Assembly (NCBI RefSeq): GCF_011440305.1
Contig: NZ_JAAOIW010000003.1
Span: 363,478 to 427,477, forward strand
Direction: 5' to 3'
From: Paenibacillus agricola
GTDB taxonomy: Bacteria; Bacillota; Bacilli; Paenibacillales; NBRC-103111
DNA length: 64,000 nt
This document shows positions 28,371 through 37,047 of this stretch, piece after piece. Each line of letters starts with the position of its first letter. Position 1 is the stretch's first letter. The position numbers were made by a program, and so were the translations under genes. Under the pieces are notes generated by a model. That model was given only the letters and a program-made list of their open reading frames with translations. It was not told the DNA's origin and ran no database searches.

Positions 28371-29195
28371 TCATGACCATTGATGAAAGGAAGAATAAAA
28401 ATTGGCAAATACGATATTAAGCGCCATGATAAAAAAAGCAGCTAAATTCCAAAGTGCAAGCTTATACCCCGGGGTTTTTAACATGCCCCTTTGAAACAAA
28501 TAAAAAATGTATGCCAATAATACAAACCAAGAATTAATAACCTTAGGGTCAAAAAAAAGTGCAGGATTATCCTCTAATGCAATCCAGACAACACCAATGG
28601 ACATGCCTAGGAGCAGCAGTGGCGCTCCTATAATGACGGATACATAAGAATATTGATCGGTTTTGTCAAGACTTGGCAAACGTTGCATCAACTTAGACCA
28701 TTTCTTCTCTTTAAGCTGGTGGTGCAGCAACAAATACATACCTGAGAATACAGCCGCGGCAACGAATGCCGTATAGCTTAGAATCGAAAAAGAAATATGA
28801 ATAAAAAGAACCTCGTCTTGAATATTCCAGGAAGCTAATGATGGCGACACCTTCGGATTGCTAAAAAAATTTAATGCCAAGACCGTAAACCCTAACACGT
28901 TCACTACAAATACGAAAAACTCTATTCGGAAAAACCGGTTCACGATCAACGAAAGAGTAACAAGCAGCCAAGTCAGCATAAACAAGGTTTCGAACATTGA
29001 AAAAGCGACCAACGGATCATGATAAATTAAACCAGATACGAGATATATCGTTTGCAATACCCATACAAAAGAAAGCAACCCTGTACCCATCCGTTTTGCG
29101 CTTCGATTAGGACCAACAAAGTCCGAGAAGTAAAACAGCAGGCTCAGGGCATATATATATATTATGGCATCGTACAACCAGCTTTTCGTTACCAT
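28371..29195 (-). CDS. hemX: HemX, CcsA-like membrane protein controlling HemA level
   Basis: Eight-helix membrane protein of the cytochrome c assembly (CcsA/HemX) superfamily; in B. subtilis HemX lowers the amount of glutamyl-tRNA reductase. 274 residues, with the conserved W-containing loop and helix SWNIQDEVLFIHISFSILSY. ATG at 29195 has GAGG about 11 bases upstream; the GTG four codons earlier overlaps that site. Directly follows hemA. Confidence 0.9.
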   Translation of the reverse strand: MVTKSWLYDAIIYIYALSLLFYFSDFVGPNRSAKRMGTGLLSFVWVLQTIYLVSGLIYHDPLVAFSMFETLFMLTWLLVTLSLIVNRFFRIEFFVFVVNVLGFTVLALNFFSNPKVSPSLASWNIQDEVLFIHISFSILSYTAFVAAAVFSGMYLLLHHQLKEKKWSKLMQRLPSLDKTDQYSYVSVIIGAPLLLLGMSIGVVWIALEDNPALFFDPKVINSWFVLLAYIFYLFQRGMLKTPGYKLALWNLAAFFIMALNIVFANFYSSFHQWS

Positions 29196-29216
29196 CGACC
29201 AAGTCACCTCTTCCGA

Positions 29217-30611
29217 TTACGATTTGGCCAAGGCATCTATAGGTGTCATGGAGACTTTCGTTAGCAGCTCTTCTTTCCACTGATTTTTTGCATGGTCAGA
29301 TACCAGCTGTTCGGCTGCTAATTCCAAGCGCTCTCGCTCCGCCAATTGCTCCTCTAATGCAAATATTTTAGTGAAATAGTCCAATGCTTCATCCCCATGC
29401 CGCTCAGCTGCCATTTCTTTAATACGGTTAACTGGATCTTTTAGCATCTGATTCACGATACTTTTCGTTAATTTTCGTATAATCTTCAGTTCTCTTTCGT
29501 CCAAGTCAGGCAGCTTTTTCGTTAAGCTATCCATCGTTTCTTCATGGATTGAGCTTGCTTTGGTTTGCAGCGCTTGAATGAGTGGGCTAATTCCAAGCGT
29601 CTTGGTCCACTGCTCGAATGCGATCAGTTCCTTCGTTATCATTTCCTCAATCAGGACAGCTGTTTCCTGACGTTCCTGCAAATGATTGTTGACAATGGAT
29701 TGTAAATTATCGATATCATACAAAAATACATTCGGCAAATCACCAATGGCTGGATCCAAATCTCTAGGAACAGCGATATCGATCATAAATAAAGGACGTG
29801 ATCGACGCTTCTGGAGGGCAAGGGCTACTTGCTCACGAGTTAATACCAATTCAGCCGCTCCCGTGGAGCTAATGACGATATCCACTTCATCCAAACAGGC
29901 GCCAAGCTTGTCCATGGTACAGGCTACACCATGGAATTTCTCCGCTAATTCCTGGGCTCGGGCTAAGGTTCGATTAGCGACGATCACCTTATCTGCTCCG
30001 TTAGCGTAGAGGTGCTTGACCGTTAATTCGCTCATCTTGCCCGCCCCAATAATTAACACCTTTTTCTGGTCATAGCTGCCAAAAATTCGTTTGCCAAGCT
30101 CAACCGCGGCATAGCTAACCGAAACCGGATTATCGCCTATACCCGTCTCGGTATGGGCACGTTTGGCAAAGGTAACAGCTTGCTTAAACAAAGTATTAAA
30201 CATAATTCCGGTCGTTTTCTTTTGCTGTGCCAGCAAAAAGGCATCTTTCACTTGACCTAAAATTTGAGTTTCACCAACCACCATCGAATCCAAGCCGCTG
30301 GCTACTCTAAATAAATGGTCAATCGCCTTTTCATTTTCATAAATATATAAATGTTTGTTAAATTCATCCCTAGCAATGCCAAATCGTTTTTCAATAAACT
30401 CGCGAATGTAATGTCCACATACATGCTCGCGGTCGACTACGATATATAATTCCGTCCGGTTGCAGGTGCCCACTATCACACATTCCATGACACTTTTCAT
30501 TGCCTTCAACTCATGAAGTGCTGCCGGAAGATCTCTTTCAGTAAATGTAAATTGCTCCCGGATGGATACTGGAGCTGTCCGGTAATTCAAGCCCGCCACA
30601 ACAATATGCAT
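29217..30611 (-). CDS. hemA: Glutamyl-tRNA reductase
   Basis: First committed step of C5 tetrapyrrole synthesis: reduces glutamyl-tRNA to glutamate-1-semialdehyde with NADPH. 464 residues with the catalytic Cys in VIVGTCNRTELYIV, SGLDSMVVGETQILGQVK, the NADPH fold KVLIIGAGKMSELTVKHL and a helical dimerisation tail. GGAGG precedes the ATG. First gene of hemA-hemX-precorrin-2 dehydrogenase-hemC-cobA/hemD-hemB; two candidate promoters lie upstream. Confidence 0.98.
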   Translation of the reverse strand: MHIVVAGLNYRTAPVSIREQFTFTERDLPAALHELKAMKSVMECVIVGTCNRTELYIVVDREHVCGHYIREFIEKRFGIARDEFNKHLYIYENEKAIDHLFRVASGLDSMVVGETQILGQVKDAFLLAQQKKTTGIMFNTLFKQAVTFAKRAHTETGIGDNPVSVSYAAVELGKRIFGSYDQKKVLIIGAGKMSELTVKHLYANGADKVIVANRTLARAQELAEKFHGVACTMDKLGACLDEVDIVISSTGAAELVLTREQVALALQKRRSRPLFMIDIAVPRDLDPAIGDLPNVFLYDIDNLQSIVNNHLQERQETAVLIEEMITKELIAFEQWTKTLGISPLIQALQTKASSIHEETMDSLTKKLPDLDERELKIIRKLTKSIVNQMLKDPVNRIKEMAAERHGDEALDYFTKIFALEEQLAERERLELAAEQLVSDHAKNQWKEELLTKVSMTPIDALAKS

Positions 30612-30632
30612 AGTGGTACCTGCCTCCCTCCA

Positions 30633-30655
30633 TATAATCTCTGATCATTATAGCA
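30633..30655 (-). promoter_or_regulatory. Extended -10 promoter element close to hemA
   Basis: Minus strand TGC followed by TATAAT (30652-30647). No convincing -35. The TATAAT forms an inverted repeat with ATTATA at 30638-30633 across 8 bases, which could be an operator; the spacing does not fit the usual PerR box. Confidence 0.5.
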
Positions 30656-30740
30656 TATATCATACAAATTCTCCGACAAAATTTTTGTATAAAGTGTGAA
30701 AGAAACGTTCTCGACAAGCTTAATCGTTTTATTTTCGACC

Positions 30741-30782
30741 AATCCCTTTGGGATTATACTTCCTTTGTTATCCCTCAAACAA
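30741..30782 (-). promoter_or_regulatory. Distal hemA promoter with a palindromic operator candidate
   Basis: Minus strand TTGTTT (30782-30777), 18-base spacer, TATAAT (30758-30753). Overlapping the end of the -10 and running downstream is the 15-base palindrome AATCCCAAAGGGATT (30755-30741). No T-run follows, so it is not a terminator; its position suits repressor binding. Confidence 0.55.
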
Positions 30783-30783
30783 G

Positions 30784-31311
30784 TTAAAGCTGCATTTTTT
30801 TGCGAAGCAGCTCCATTATAGCTTTATCGGCTTTGGCCATTGATGCATTTTGTGATGAATTCATCTCATCATATGAAGAAAGCAGCTTACTGTACGCATC
30901 AAAAAGGATAGAAAATTGCTTGCGGACCTCCATCAATGTCTGCACCTCGTCTGATTTCAACGGACGCTGCCCACCAACCTGCAGCCGTAGCATAAACTGC
31001 ATCAGCTCAGACAGCCCTGGAAGAGGTGCAAGGTCTTTGGTGCCATAGGCAAGGACTAGCTGTCCATGCGTGTATGTAGCCGTGTAGATAGCCTGCTGTA
31101 GCGGATTTAAGCTCTCGGTATCCTTGACCTTATCCATATTATACAAATAGCCGCCCAATATTTCCATCTGGAACAAAGAAACTTGGTACAATAACTTGCC
31201 CGCATCCTGCTTTTCTACAGCGTCTTGCCCCATACCATGGATTTGATAGCCGATCCAAGCGATTAAGGCTATCAAAAGCATGCTTCCGATTACTTTTCGT
31301 TTTGGTTTCAT
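30784..31311 (-). CDS. Hypothetical protein with N-terminal membrane anchor
   Basis: 175 residues; I do not recognise the family. An N-terminal hydrophobic helix (VIGSMLLIALIAWIGYQIHG) after a basic MKPKRK suggests an uncleaved signal anchor or signal peptide, then an all-alpha outer domain with many Gln and Leu and a basic C-terminal helix (KAIMELLRKKMQL). No Cys. AAGGAGG lies 4 bases before the ATG. It precedes hemA in the same orientation with 172 bases between them and no terminator seen, so read-through to hemA is possible. Confidence 0.75.
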   Translation of the reverse strand: MKPKRKVIGSMLLIALIAWIGYQIHGMGQDAVEKQDAGKLLYQVSLFQMEILGGYLYNMDKVKDTESLNPLQQAIYTATYTHGQLVLAYGTKDLAPLPGLSELMQFMLRLQVGGQRPLKSDEVQTLMEVRKQFSILFDAYSKLLSSYDEMNSSQNASMAKADKAIMELLRKKMQL

Positions 31312-31553
31312 TAGTTCCTCCTTTGAAGTATGAACATTGCTGCTGCGCGGTCGGGATATTCCTCGGATTGCTATTGTTCAAGGTTTTTATTGATTAGATA
31401 AGACATTAGCTGTAAAAATCCTTAAACAAAGGCACCGCTCCGCTATCTCCAGAACACCCCGACCACTCCGCTCCCATCCGCCATACTTAAATTATTTTAA
31501 AGAGCAAGCTAGCTTCACAGCCATGCATGCCTTGTACATTGTATGGGCAGAAG

Positions 31554-31597
31554 GCAAAAAAAATAATACCCGCGGATTTCTCCGGGGTATTATTTTA
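31554..31597 (-). terminator. Intrinsic terminator after speD
   Basis: Minus strand AAATAATACCC (31595-31585) pairs with GGGTATTATTT (31571-31561), then a T run. The rest of 31312-31553 shows no gene and no other clear signal. Confidence 0.88.
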
Positions 31598-31627
31598 TAT
31601 ATGGCTTTATGATAGTTCATTATGGCT

Positions 31628-32029
31628 CTATTTTATCAACTGCGCTTGTTTAATAACGGGTGTTTCAACGATCAACTCGCCCATGCCTCGAATAATCTTT
31701 TTCGCATGTGTGGTCTCAGGCTTCAGAACAGAAATCATATAATCAATAGCTAATTGCGGATCTACCGTCTCGCCACAAGTGTAACAATCCAATGCAGCAA
31801 AACCTTTCTCGGGATAAGTATGAATGGACAGATGACTTTCTGATAGCAATACTAACACTGTCGCGCCTTGTGGCTCAAACTGCTTGGCTTGAACAGACAT
31901 TACGGTTGCTCCACACGCCTCTGCTGCCTCTACCATTTGTGTTTGTAACCATTCTGCATTGTTTAGAAGATTAAAATCAACCCCCCAAGTGTCTACAGCA
32001 ACGTGTCTTCCGAAAGTTGAGTATTCCAT
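31628..32029 (-). CDS. speD: S-adenosylmethionine decarboxylase proenzyme
   Basis: Pyruvoyl enzyme producing decarboxylated SAM, the aminopropyl donor for spermidine. 133 residues, the short bacterial class 1B form. Self-cleavage occurs between Glu and Ser in LLSESHLSIHTYPEKG, where the Ser becomes the pyruvoyl group; the downstream CYTCGE supplies the conserved Cys. GGAAGGGGGAA precedes the ATG. No speE in the window. The roughly 130-base leader has a possible pseudoknot, see the separate entry. Confidence 0.96.
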   Translation of the reverse strand: MEYSTFGRHVAVDTWGVDFNLLNNAEWLQTQMVEAAEACGATVMSVQAKQFEPQGATVLVLLSESHLSIHTYPEKGFAALDCYTCGETVDPQLAIDYMISVLKPETTHAKKIIRGMGELIVETPVIKQAQLIK

Positions 32030-32080
32030 CTCTCGGTTCCCCCTTCCTAGGAATAAAATGTTTGAAAAATTTCATCCGCT

Positions 32081-32143
32081 AGGACCTACGTCATTCACTT
32101 CCCGAGGGAGTAATCTCTCGCAACAATAATGTCCTGAGTGAAT
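32081..32143 (-). ncRNA. Structured leader of speD, possible pseudoknot
   Basis: In the speD 5' region two complementary pairs interleave. Minus strand ATTCACT (32143-32137) pairs with AGTGAAT (32099-32093), and AGGAC (32135-32131) pairs with GTCCT (32085-32081), giving the order a-b-a'-b' typical of an H-type pseudoknot. A small hairpin with CGAG (32120-32117) and CTCG (32106-32103) lies between. No known riboswitch consensus was recognised. Alternative folds were not computed. Confidence 0.4.
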
Positions 32144-32261
32144 CCTGGTTCCTATTTTGTTTATTTTCAACGAGATTAAAAGTAACATCATTTGAACATA
32201 AATGCAATACTTTTTTTTCGAACAATCCGCCTAGCAGCCTTACATTTTTTTCATATGACCA

Positions 32262-32300
32262 ACAAAAAAACTTCCGATCCCTGTCAGGAATGGAAGTTGG
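32262..32300 (-). terminator. Intrinsic terminator after the 195-residue hypothetical gene
   Basis: Minus strand AACTTCC (32298-32292) pairs with GGAAGTT (32275-32269) followed by seven T. Confidence 0.8.
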
Positions 32301-32321
32301 ATAGGCAAACTTATATATAAC

Positions 32322-32909
32322 TTAAGCTTCGAGGACGAACAATCGATGGGTCAATTTTTTTAAATTATCATCAATTAAATCATGCACGACAACTTCATGA
32401 ATGTCATTTCTAAAATCAAGGAAGCTGTTAATTTGGGCTTTAATCTGGTCAATTTCTTGCTCAACCTCATTCTTGTTAAATAAGCGTTCGAGCTGTCCGA
32501 GTGGATCTTTATATTCGTAAATCACTTTTTCATGGGCATTTTTGCTTTCAACAATTCGAATAACCGAGCCTTTATCATATTCATATATCATGATGTAGGT
32601 TTCATAAATACGGTGTACTGTGGCGCTTCCCTTAAAGGTTGATACCGCTTTGCGCATTAAATTAACCAGAGTCTTATTGCGGATCCGGCAGGAACCTATA
32701 CATTTATAAACATTATGATTTCGTTCAAAGGATAGGACAATTTCTTGGCCAGCGTCATCTAACAGCACAACTTCTTGATTGCCATTGTCGAGAATTTTGA
32801 CCTGCAGGGTTGTTTGTTGATCTGTAAACATTTGAATAAACATGGCCATTTCGGCTTCCGTTAGTTGTAGGCAGGTTTTGACATATTCAGTCGCTAACCT
32901 CATTGCCAT
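32322..32909 (-). CDS. Hypothetical cytoplasmic protein
   Basis: 195 residues, no signal peptide or membrane segment, family not recognised. N-terminal helix (EYVKTCLQLTEAEMAMFIQMF) then a beta-rich stretch rich in Val, Ile and Tyr (VKILDNGNQEVVLLDDAGQ, IYETYIMIYEYDKG) and a C-terminal helical segment with a probable coiled coil (NEVEQEIDQIKAQINSFLDF). One CIGSC motif near residue 70 could be redox-active. GAGGG precedes the ATG. Flanked by terminators on both sides, so a single-gene unit. The 275 bases upstream hold no gene that I can see. Confidence 0.75.
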   Translation of the reverse strand: MAMRLATEYVKTCLQLTEAEMAMFIQMFTDQQTTLQVKILDNGNQEVVLLDDAGQEIVLSFERNHNVYKCIGSCRIRNKTLVNLMRKAVSTFKGSATVHRIYETYIMIYEYDKGSVIRIVESKNAHEKVIYEYKDPLGQLERLFNKNEVEQEIDQIKAQINSFLDFRNDIHEVVVHDLIDDNLKKLTHRLFVLEA

Positions 32910-33185
32910 AAAAATCCCTCGATTCTTTATTTTCGAGCTGTAAAAATTACCCCTGAGTTTAAAACAAAATTGAGTTCGATCATTTAATACGATTATTATA
33001 CTACATAATTTATTTATATTCCTGCCTTCAATTCACTAAATTCCGCTGTATTCAAGAAAATATCGCTCTTTTTTCGAAAATTTCCATGTTTATAGTGAAA
33101 TCCCTCTGTTTCCCTGCTAATGTATTGCATTTCCCTACCGTGGGGACGAAACAGCATGTAAAGTTTCTACTTCCACAGCACGAAA

Positions 33186-33890
33186 TCACTTATCGTTAAG
33201 ATCAGAAATATTGCGGTCGCGGTTGATAACCTTTAGTGCTTCCCGATAGCTCAAAGGAGAAAGAGTATGCTGTTTCACAAACCTAAGAACCGCTTGTGGA
33301 TCCGATTTGGATAGCTCTCTTAATGCCCAGCCGATCGCTTTACGAATGAAAAACTCCTCGGAATCTTTACACATTGCTATATATGAAAATAAGCGCTCCA
33401 CGTCGGTATGCTTTTTATATGCCAATTGAAATAACAAGGCAGTACGCTGCAGCCACAAATTGCCGGAAACCATCCATTTTTCTGTATAGACTGCAACCTG
33501 CTCGGGGTAACGGAGGAAATAGCTACCCACCAAATGCGATGCTATAGTATCTACCGTATCCCACCATGACTTATTTATCATGAGCCATTCCAACAGGTCG
33601 ATATGGTCGATGCCAGACTTCTTTTTATGTTCCTCCAGCAAAGAAACAGCAGCATACTGATATTCCCTCTCCGGTAAATCCCAAAGCATCTTAACAGCTT
33701 GCTCTAGCTGATCCTCCACCATGCCTTTAAACTCTTTCACCCAAGGCTTCGTTAAAGCTACTCTTGCAGGGCTTGAGATTCCTAGAAATTCAAATTGGTT
33801 ACGCATGTACTGCTTCATTGGTAGCGCGGCTTGCGCATCAGCCTGATCATTAAACCGGTTCACGATTTCGTTAACACATGCTGATTGCAC
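33186..33890 (-). CDS. DNA alkylation repair protein, AlkD-like HEAT-repeat glycosylase
   Basis: 234 residues built of HEAT-like helical repeats, the AlkC/AlkD DNA glycosylase fold that removes N3- and N7-alkylpurines. Motifs fitting AlkD include MRNQFEFLGISSPAR, the central WDTVDTIASHLVG with W and D in the DNA-facing groove, and FFIRKAIGWALRELSK with catalytic-region Arg and Trp. GTG at 33890 follows GGGAG; a longer frame would overlap ysxC and is not supported. The start is 19 bases after ysxC. Confidence 0.88.
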   Translation of the reverse strand: MQSACVNEIVNRFNDQADAQAALPMKQYMRNQFEFLGISSPARVALTKPWVKEFKGMVEDQLEQAVKMLWDLPEREYQYAAVSLLEEHKKKSGIDHIDLLEWLMINKSWWDTVDTIASHLVGSYFLRYPEQVAVYTEKWMVSGNLWLQRTALLFQLAYKKHTDVERLFSYIAMCKDSEEFFIRKAIGWALRELSKSDPQAVLRFVKQHTLSPLSYREALKVINRDRNISDLNDK

Positions 33891-33909
33891 ATAGCACCCA
33901 CTCCCTGAA

Positions 33910-34530
33910 TTAAATATTTTCGATTTCAGGAGCCTCAGGCTGAGGCCAGTCAATCTCCTTCTCAATCATTGCCCATAGCTCATCTTTACCTACACCAAGC
34001 TCGGAAGAAAATACTACCAATGGATCATCTTTAGCCATTTGCAGCGTTTCTCTAACAATTTTGACATGCTTGGCCCAATGGCCCTTCGTGATTTTATCCG
34101 CTTTGGTTGTAACTACACACATTGGCACATCATTATGCTTCAGCCATGCATACATCGTTTGGTCATCCTTGGAAGGGGGATGGCGCAAGTCAATAATGAG
34201 CAGCACCAGCTTAAGCAGCTCGCGATGCATTAAATAGCCTTCTATAAATTTACCCCAAATTTCACGTTTTGATTTCGAAACCTGGGCATAGCCGTAGCCT
34301 GGCAGATCGACAAAATATAAGTCCTCGTTAATTCGATAATAATTTAACTGCTGGGTTTTACCTGGTTTGGAGCTGGTACGTGCCAGATTTTTGCGCTGAA
34401 TCATTCGATTAATCAATGATGATTTACCGACATTCGAACGCCCTGCCAGAGCAATCTCGGGCAAGGCGTCGTCAGGATACTGGCTCGGACCAACCGCACT
34501 GATAATAAATTCAGCTTGATTGACCTTCAT
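33910..34530 (-). CDS. ysxC: Ribosome biogenesis GTPase YsxC/EngB
   Basis: GTPase needed for 50S subunit assembly. 206 residues with G1 [14 protein letters not shown]2 [14 protein letters not shown]3 [13 protein letters not shown]4 VTTKADKI and G5 FSSELGVG. Conserved position just downstream of lonA, as in B. subtilis. Confidence 0.97.
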   Translation of the reverse strand: MKVNQAEFIISAVGPSQYPDDALPEIALAGRSNVGKSSLINRMIQRKNLARTSSKPGKTQQLNYYRINEDLYFVDLPGYGYAQVSKSKREIWGKFIEGYLMHRELLKLVLLIIDLRHPPSKDDQTMYAWLKHNDVPMCVVTTKADKITKGHWAKHVKIVRETLQMAKDDPLVVFSSELGVGKDELWAMIEKEIDWPQPEAPEIENI

Positions 34531-34572
34531 TGTTCATTCACTCTCTCTTTAAGGTGCTAAAAAGCCCTTTAC

Positions 34573-36906
34573 TTAAACCCCTACTGTTTTGACTAATGCA
34601 TATTCCAATACTTCATCCATATGTGCCACAGGAATAAATCTCAGCTCATTGCGGACGCTTTCGGGAATTTCTTCCAAATCCTTGGCATTATCCTTCGGAA
34701 TGATAATCGTACGTATGCCTGCCCTATGCGCCGCCAGGCTTTTTTCTTTCAAACCACCGATCGGCAGCACCCGGCCGCGCAGTGTAATTTCACCGGTCAT
34801 CGCAACTTCACGTGAAACCGGGATATTCGTCAGCGCCGATATTAAAGCGGTCGCCATGGTAATGCCCGCAGACGGTCCATCCTTAGGGATAGCGCCCTCC
34901 GGGATATGGATATGGACATCTACCTTCTCATGAAAATCAGGCGCAATACGCAATTGCCCTACGCGTGAACGTGTGAAGCTATAAGCGGCCTGGGCTGATT
35001 CCTTCATCACATCGCCCAGCTTGCCTGTCAGTGTCAGCTTGCCATTGCCCGGCATGACGGTCACTTCAATAACAAGGGTGTCGCCTCCAACCTCCGTCCA
35101 GGCAAGTCCTGTTACAGCTCCGATCTGGTCGGTCTCCTCAGCCATGCCATAATGATACTTGGAAGGTCCCAGGAAGTCCTTCACACTATCATAAGTAATA
35201 ACCACCTTATCCGTCAGCTTGGAAACTAGCCTTTTGGCCGATTTACGGCAAATAGCCGATACCTGCTGCTCCAGATTCCGCACGCCTGCCTCACGGGTAT
35301 ATTCCCTGACTATACGCATTAGGGCTTCCTCTTCGACAACCAACTGCTCTTCTTCAAGGCCATGATCCTTCTGCTGCTTCGGAAGCAGGAAGTTCCGGGC
35401 TATCCTCAGCTTCTCAATCTCGGTGTAGCCGGGAATATACAGAACCTCCATCCGATCCAAGAGCGGCCGAGGAATATTATGCACAGCATTGGCAGTCGTC
35501 ACAAACATGACATTCGAAAGATCAAAGGGCACCTCAATATAGTGGTCGCTGAAGGTGCTGTTTTGCTCCGGATCCAATACCTCTAAAAGCGCGGCAGACG
35601 GGTCTCCACGGAAATCCATCGCCATTTTATCGATTTCGTCCAGCAGGAATACCGGATTCGTTTTGCCGGCATTTTTCATCCCTTGGATGATCCGTCCTGG
35701 CATCGCCCCGACATAAGTACGGCGATGTCCACGTATTTCAGCTTCATCCCGTACGCCCCCAAGCGAAATACGGATAAATTGGCGACCTAAAGAACGGGCT
35801 ATCGAACGGGCTATTGACGTTTTACCTACTCCTGGCGGCCCTACCAGGCAAAGAATGGGACCCTTTAGCTTTTTGACAAGCTGTTGGACAGCCAAATATT
35901 CCAGCACGCGTTCCTTCGGCTTTTCCAAGCCGTAATGGTCCTCGTTCAAAATCTCCTCAGCGCGGATAATGTCCAGGTCATCCTCTGTAAAATCCGACCA
36001 AGGGATACCCAGCAACCAATCGATATAATTGCGAATAACGCCGCCTTCTGCCGAAGTTGCCGGCATTTTTTCCAGCCGATCGATTTCTTTCTCGATCTTC
36101 TCCTTCACCTTGTCCGGCACTGGAGTTTCTGCAAGCAAGGAGCGTAATTCTTCAATCTCACCAGTACGCCCCTCCTTGTCGCCAAGCTCCTTTTGAATGG
36201 CCTTCATCTGCTCGCGAAGATAATATTCCTTCTGTGTTTTTTCCATTTGCTTCTTGACACGCTGGCTAATTTTACGTTCAAGCTCCAGCACTTCACGTTC
36301 ATTATTTAAAATGCTAAGCAGCTTTTCCAAACGCTCTTTAACCGGAATCAATTCCAAAATGTCCTGCTTGTCTTTGATCTTCAAAGATAAATGACTGCAT
36401 ATGACATCAGCCAAACGTCCTGGCTCCTCAATGTCTGAAACAGCTGCCAATGTTTCCGGCGTTACTTTCTTGGATAAATTAATGTAATGCTCGAATTGGT
36501 GCAACACCGTCCGCATTAAAGCATCAATCTCGGAGTCAGTCGTTTGCTGCTCGGGAAGCTCCCTAACCTGTACTTCATAGTAATCTTCATTGTTTAAAAA
36601 TTCAGTTATTTCCGCTCGTACAACACCTTCGACCAGTACACGAATCGTGCCATTAGGCAGCTTGAGCATTTGCCTGACCTTGGCTATAGTGCCGATACGG
36701 TATATATCTTCTGTGGTAGGTTCTTCAATATTTATTTCCGATTGCGAGCAAAGCAAAATCATGCTGTCGTCCACCATGGACTTCTCCAGCGCTCTTACTG
36801 ATTTCTCCCTGCCAACATCCAAATGCAATACCATACTCGGATAAACGAGCAAGCCGCGCAACGGAAGTAATGGCAAGCGCCGCACCTTCATTTTATTCGG
36901 TCCCAT
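34573..36906 (-). CDS. lonA: ATP-dependent protease LonA
   Basis: Hexameric AAA+ serine protease degrading misfolded and regulatory proteins in the cytoplasm. 777 residues: N-terminal substrate domain, Walker [16 protein letters not shown], Walker [11 protein letters not shown], and protease domain with the Ser in [15 protein letters not shown] and the Lys in [13 protein letters not shown]. The start at 36906 ([18 protein letters not shown]) follows AGGAGG; the upstream open frame only reads through a hairpin repeat. Lies between ysxC and lonB. Confidence 0.97.
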   Translation of the reverse strand: MGPNKMKVRRLPLLPLRGLLVYPSMVLHLDVGREKSVRALEKSMVDDSMILLCSQSEINIEEPTTEDIYRIGTIAKVRQMLKLPNGTIRVLVEGVVRAEITEFLNNEDYYEVQVRELPEQQTTDSEIDALMRTVLHQFEHYINLSKKVTPETLAAVSDIEEPGRLADVICSHLSLKIKDKQDILELIPVKERLEKLLSILNNEREVLELERKISQRVKKQMEKTQKEYYLREQMKAIQKELGDKEGRTGEIEELRSLLAETPVPDKVKEKIEKEIDRLEKMPATSAEGGVIRNYIDWLLGIPWSDFTEDDLDIIRAEEILNEDHYGLEKPKERVLEYLAVQQLVKKLKGPILCLVGPPGVGKTSIARSIARSLGRQFIRISLGGVRDEAEIRGHRRTYVGAMPGRIIQGMKNAGKTNPVFLLDEIDKMAMDFRGDPSAALLEVLDPEQNSTFSDHYIEVPFDLSNVMFVTTANAVHNIPRPLLDRMEVLYIPGYTEIEKLRIARNFLLPKQQKDHGLEEEQLVVEEEALMRIVREYTREAGVRNLEQQVSAICRKSAKRLVSKLTDKVVITYDSVKDFLGPSKYHYGMAEETDQIGAVTGLAWTEVGGDTLVIEVTVMPGNGKLTLTGKLGDVMKESAQAAYSFTRSRVGQLRIAPDFHEKVDVHIHIPEGAIPKDGPSAGITMATALISALTNIPVSREVAMTGEITLRGRVLPIGGLKEKSLAAHRAGIRTIIIPKDNAKDLEEIPESVRNELRFIPVAHMDEVLEYALVKTVGV

Positions 36907-36914
36907 CTTGAAGC

Positions 36915-36966
36915 ACCTCCTGAGAACTTTGCTTTGCACGCAAAGTCGACTGCGTAGCATTCGCTG
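36915..36966 (-). repeat. Diverged hairpin repeat ending at the lonA ribosome site
   Basis: Minus strand GAATGCTACGCAG, a CTTTGC/GCAAAG hairpin, then TTCTCAGGAGG, which is the lonA Shine-Dalgarno. It resembles the repeats before lonB and before the formylglycine-generating enzyme gene but aligns only with gaps. Confidence 0.5.
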
Positions 36967-37047
36967 ACGTTTACATTTTATCAAAATTGATATCAAAACA
37001 CCAATCAGTACTAAATAGCAGAAAAAAAGAACACCGACCGCTGCTTA

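Noticed and set aside
30633..30652. PerR box before hemA
   Set aside because: The TATAAT/ATTATA inverted repeat has an 8-base spacer, not the single base of the PerR consensus.
36907..36996. N-terminal extension of LonA
   Set aside because: The extra 30 codons read through a hairpin repeat and skip the AGGAGG site before 36906.
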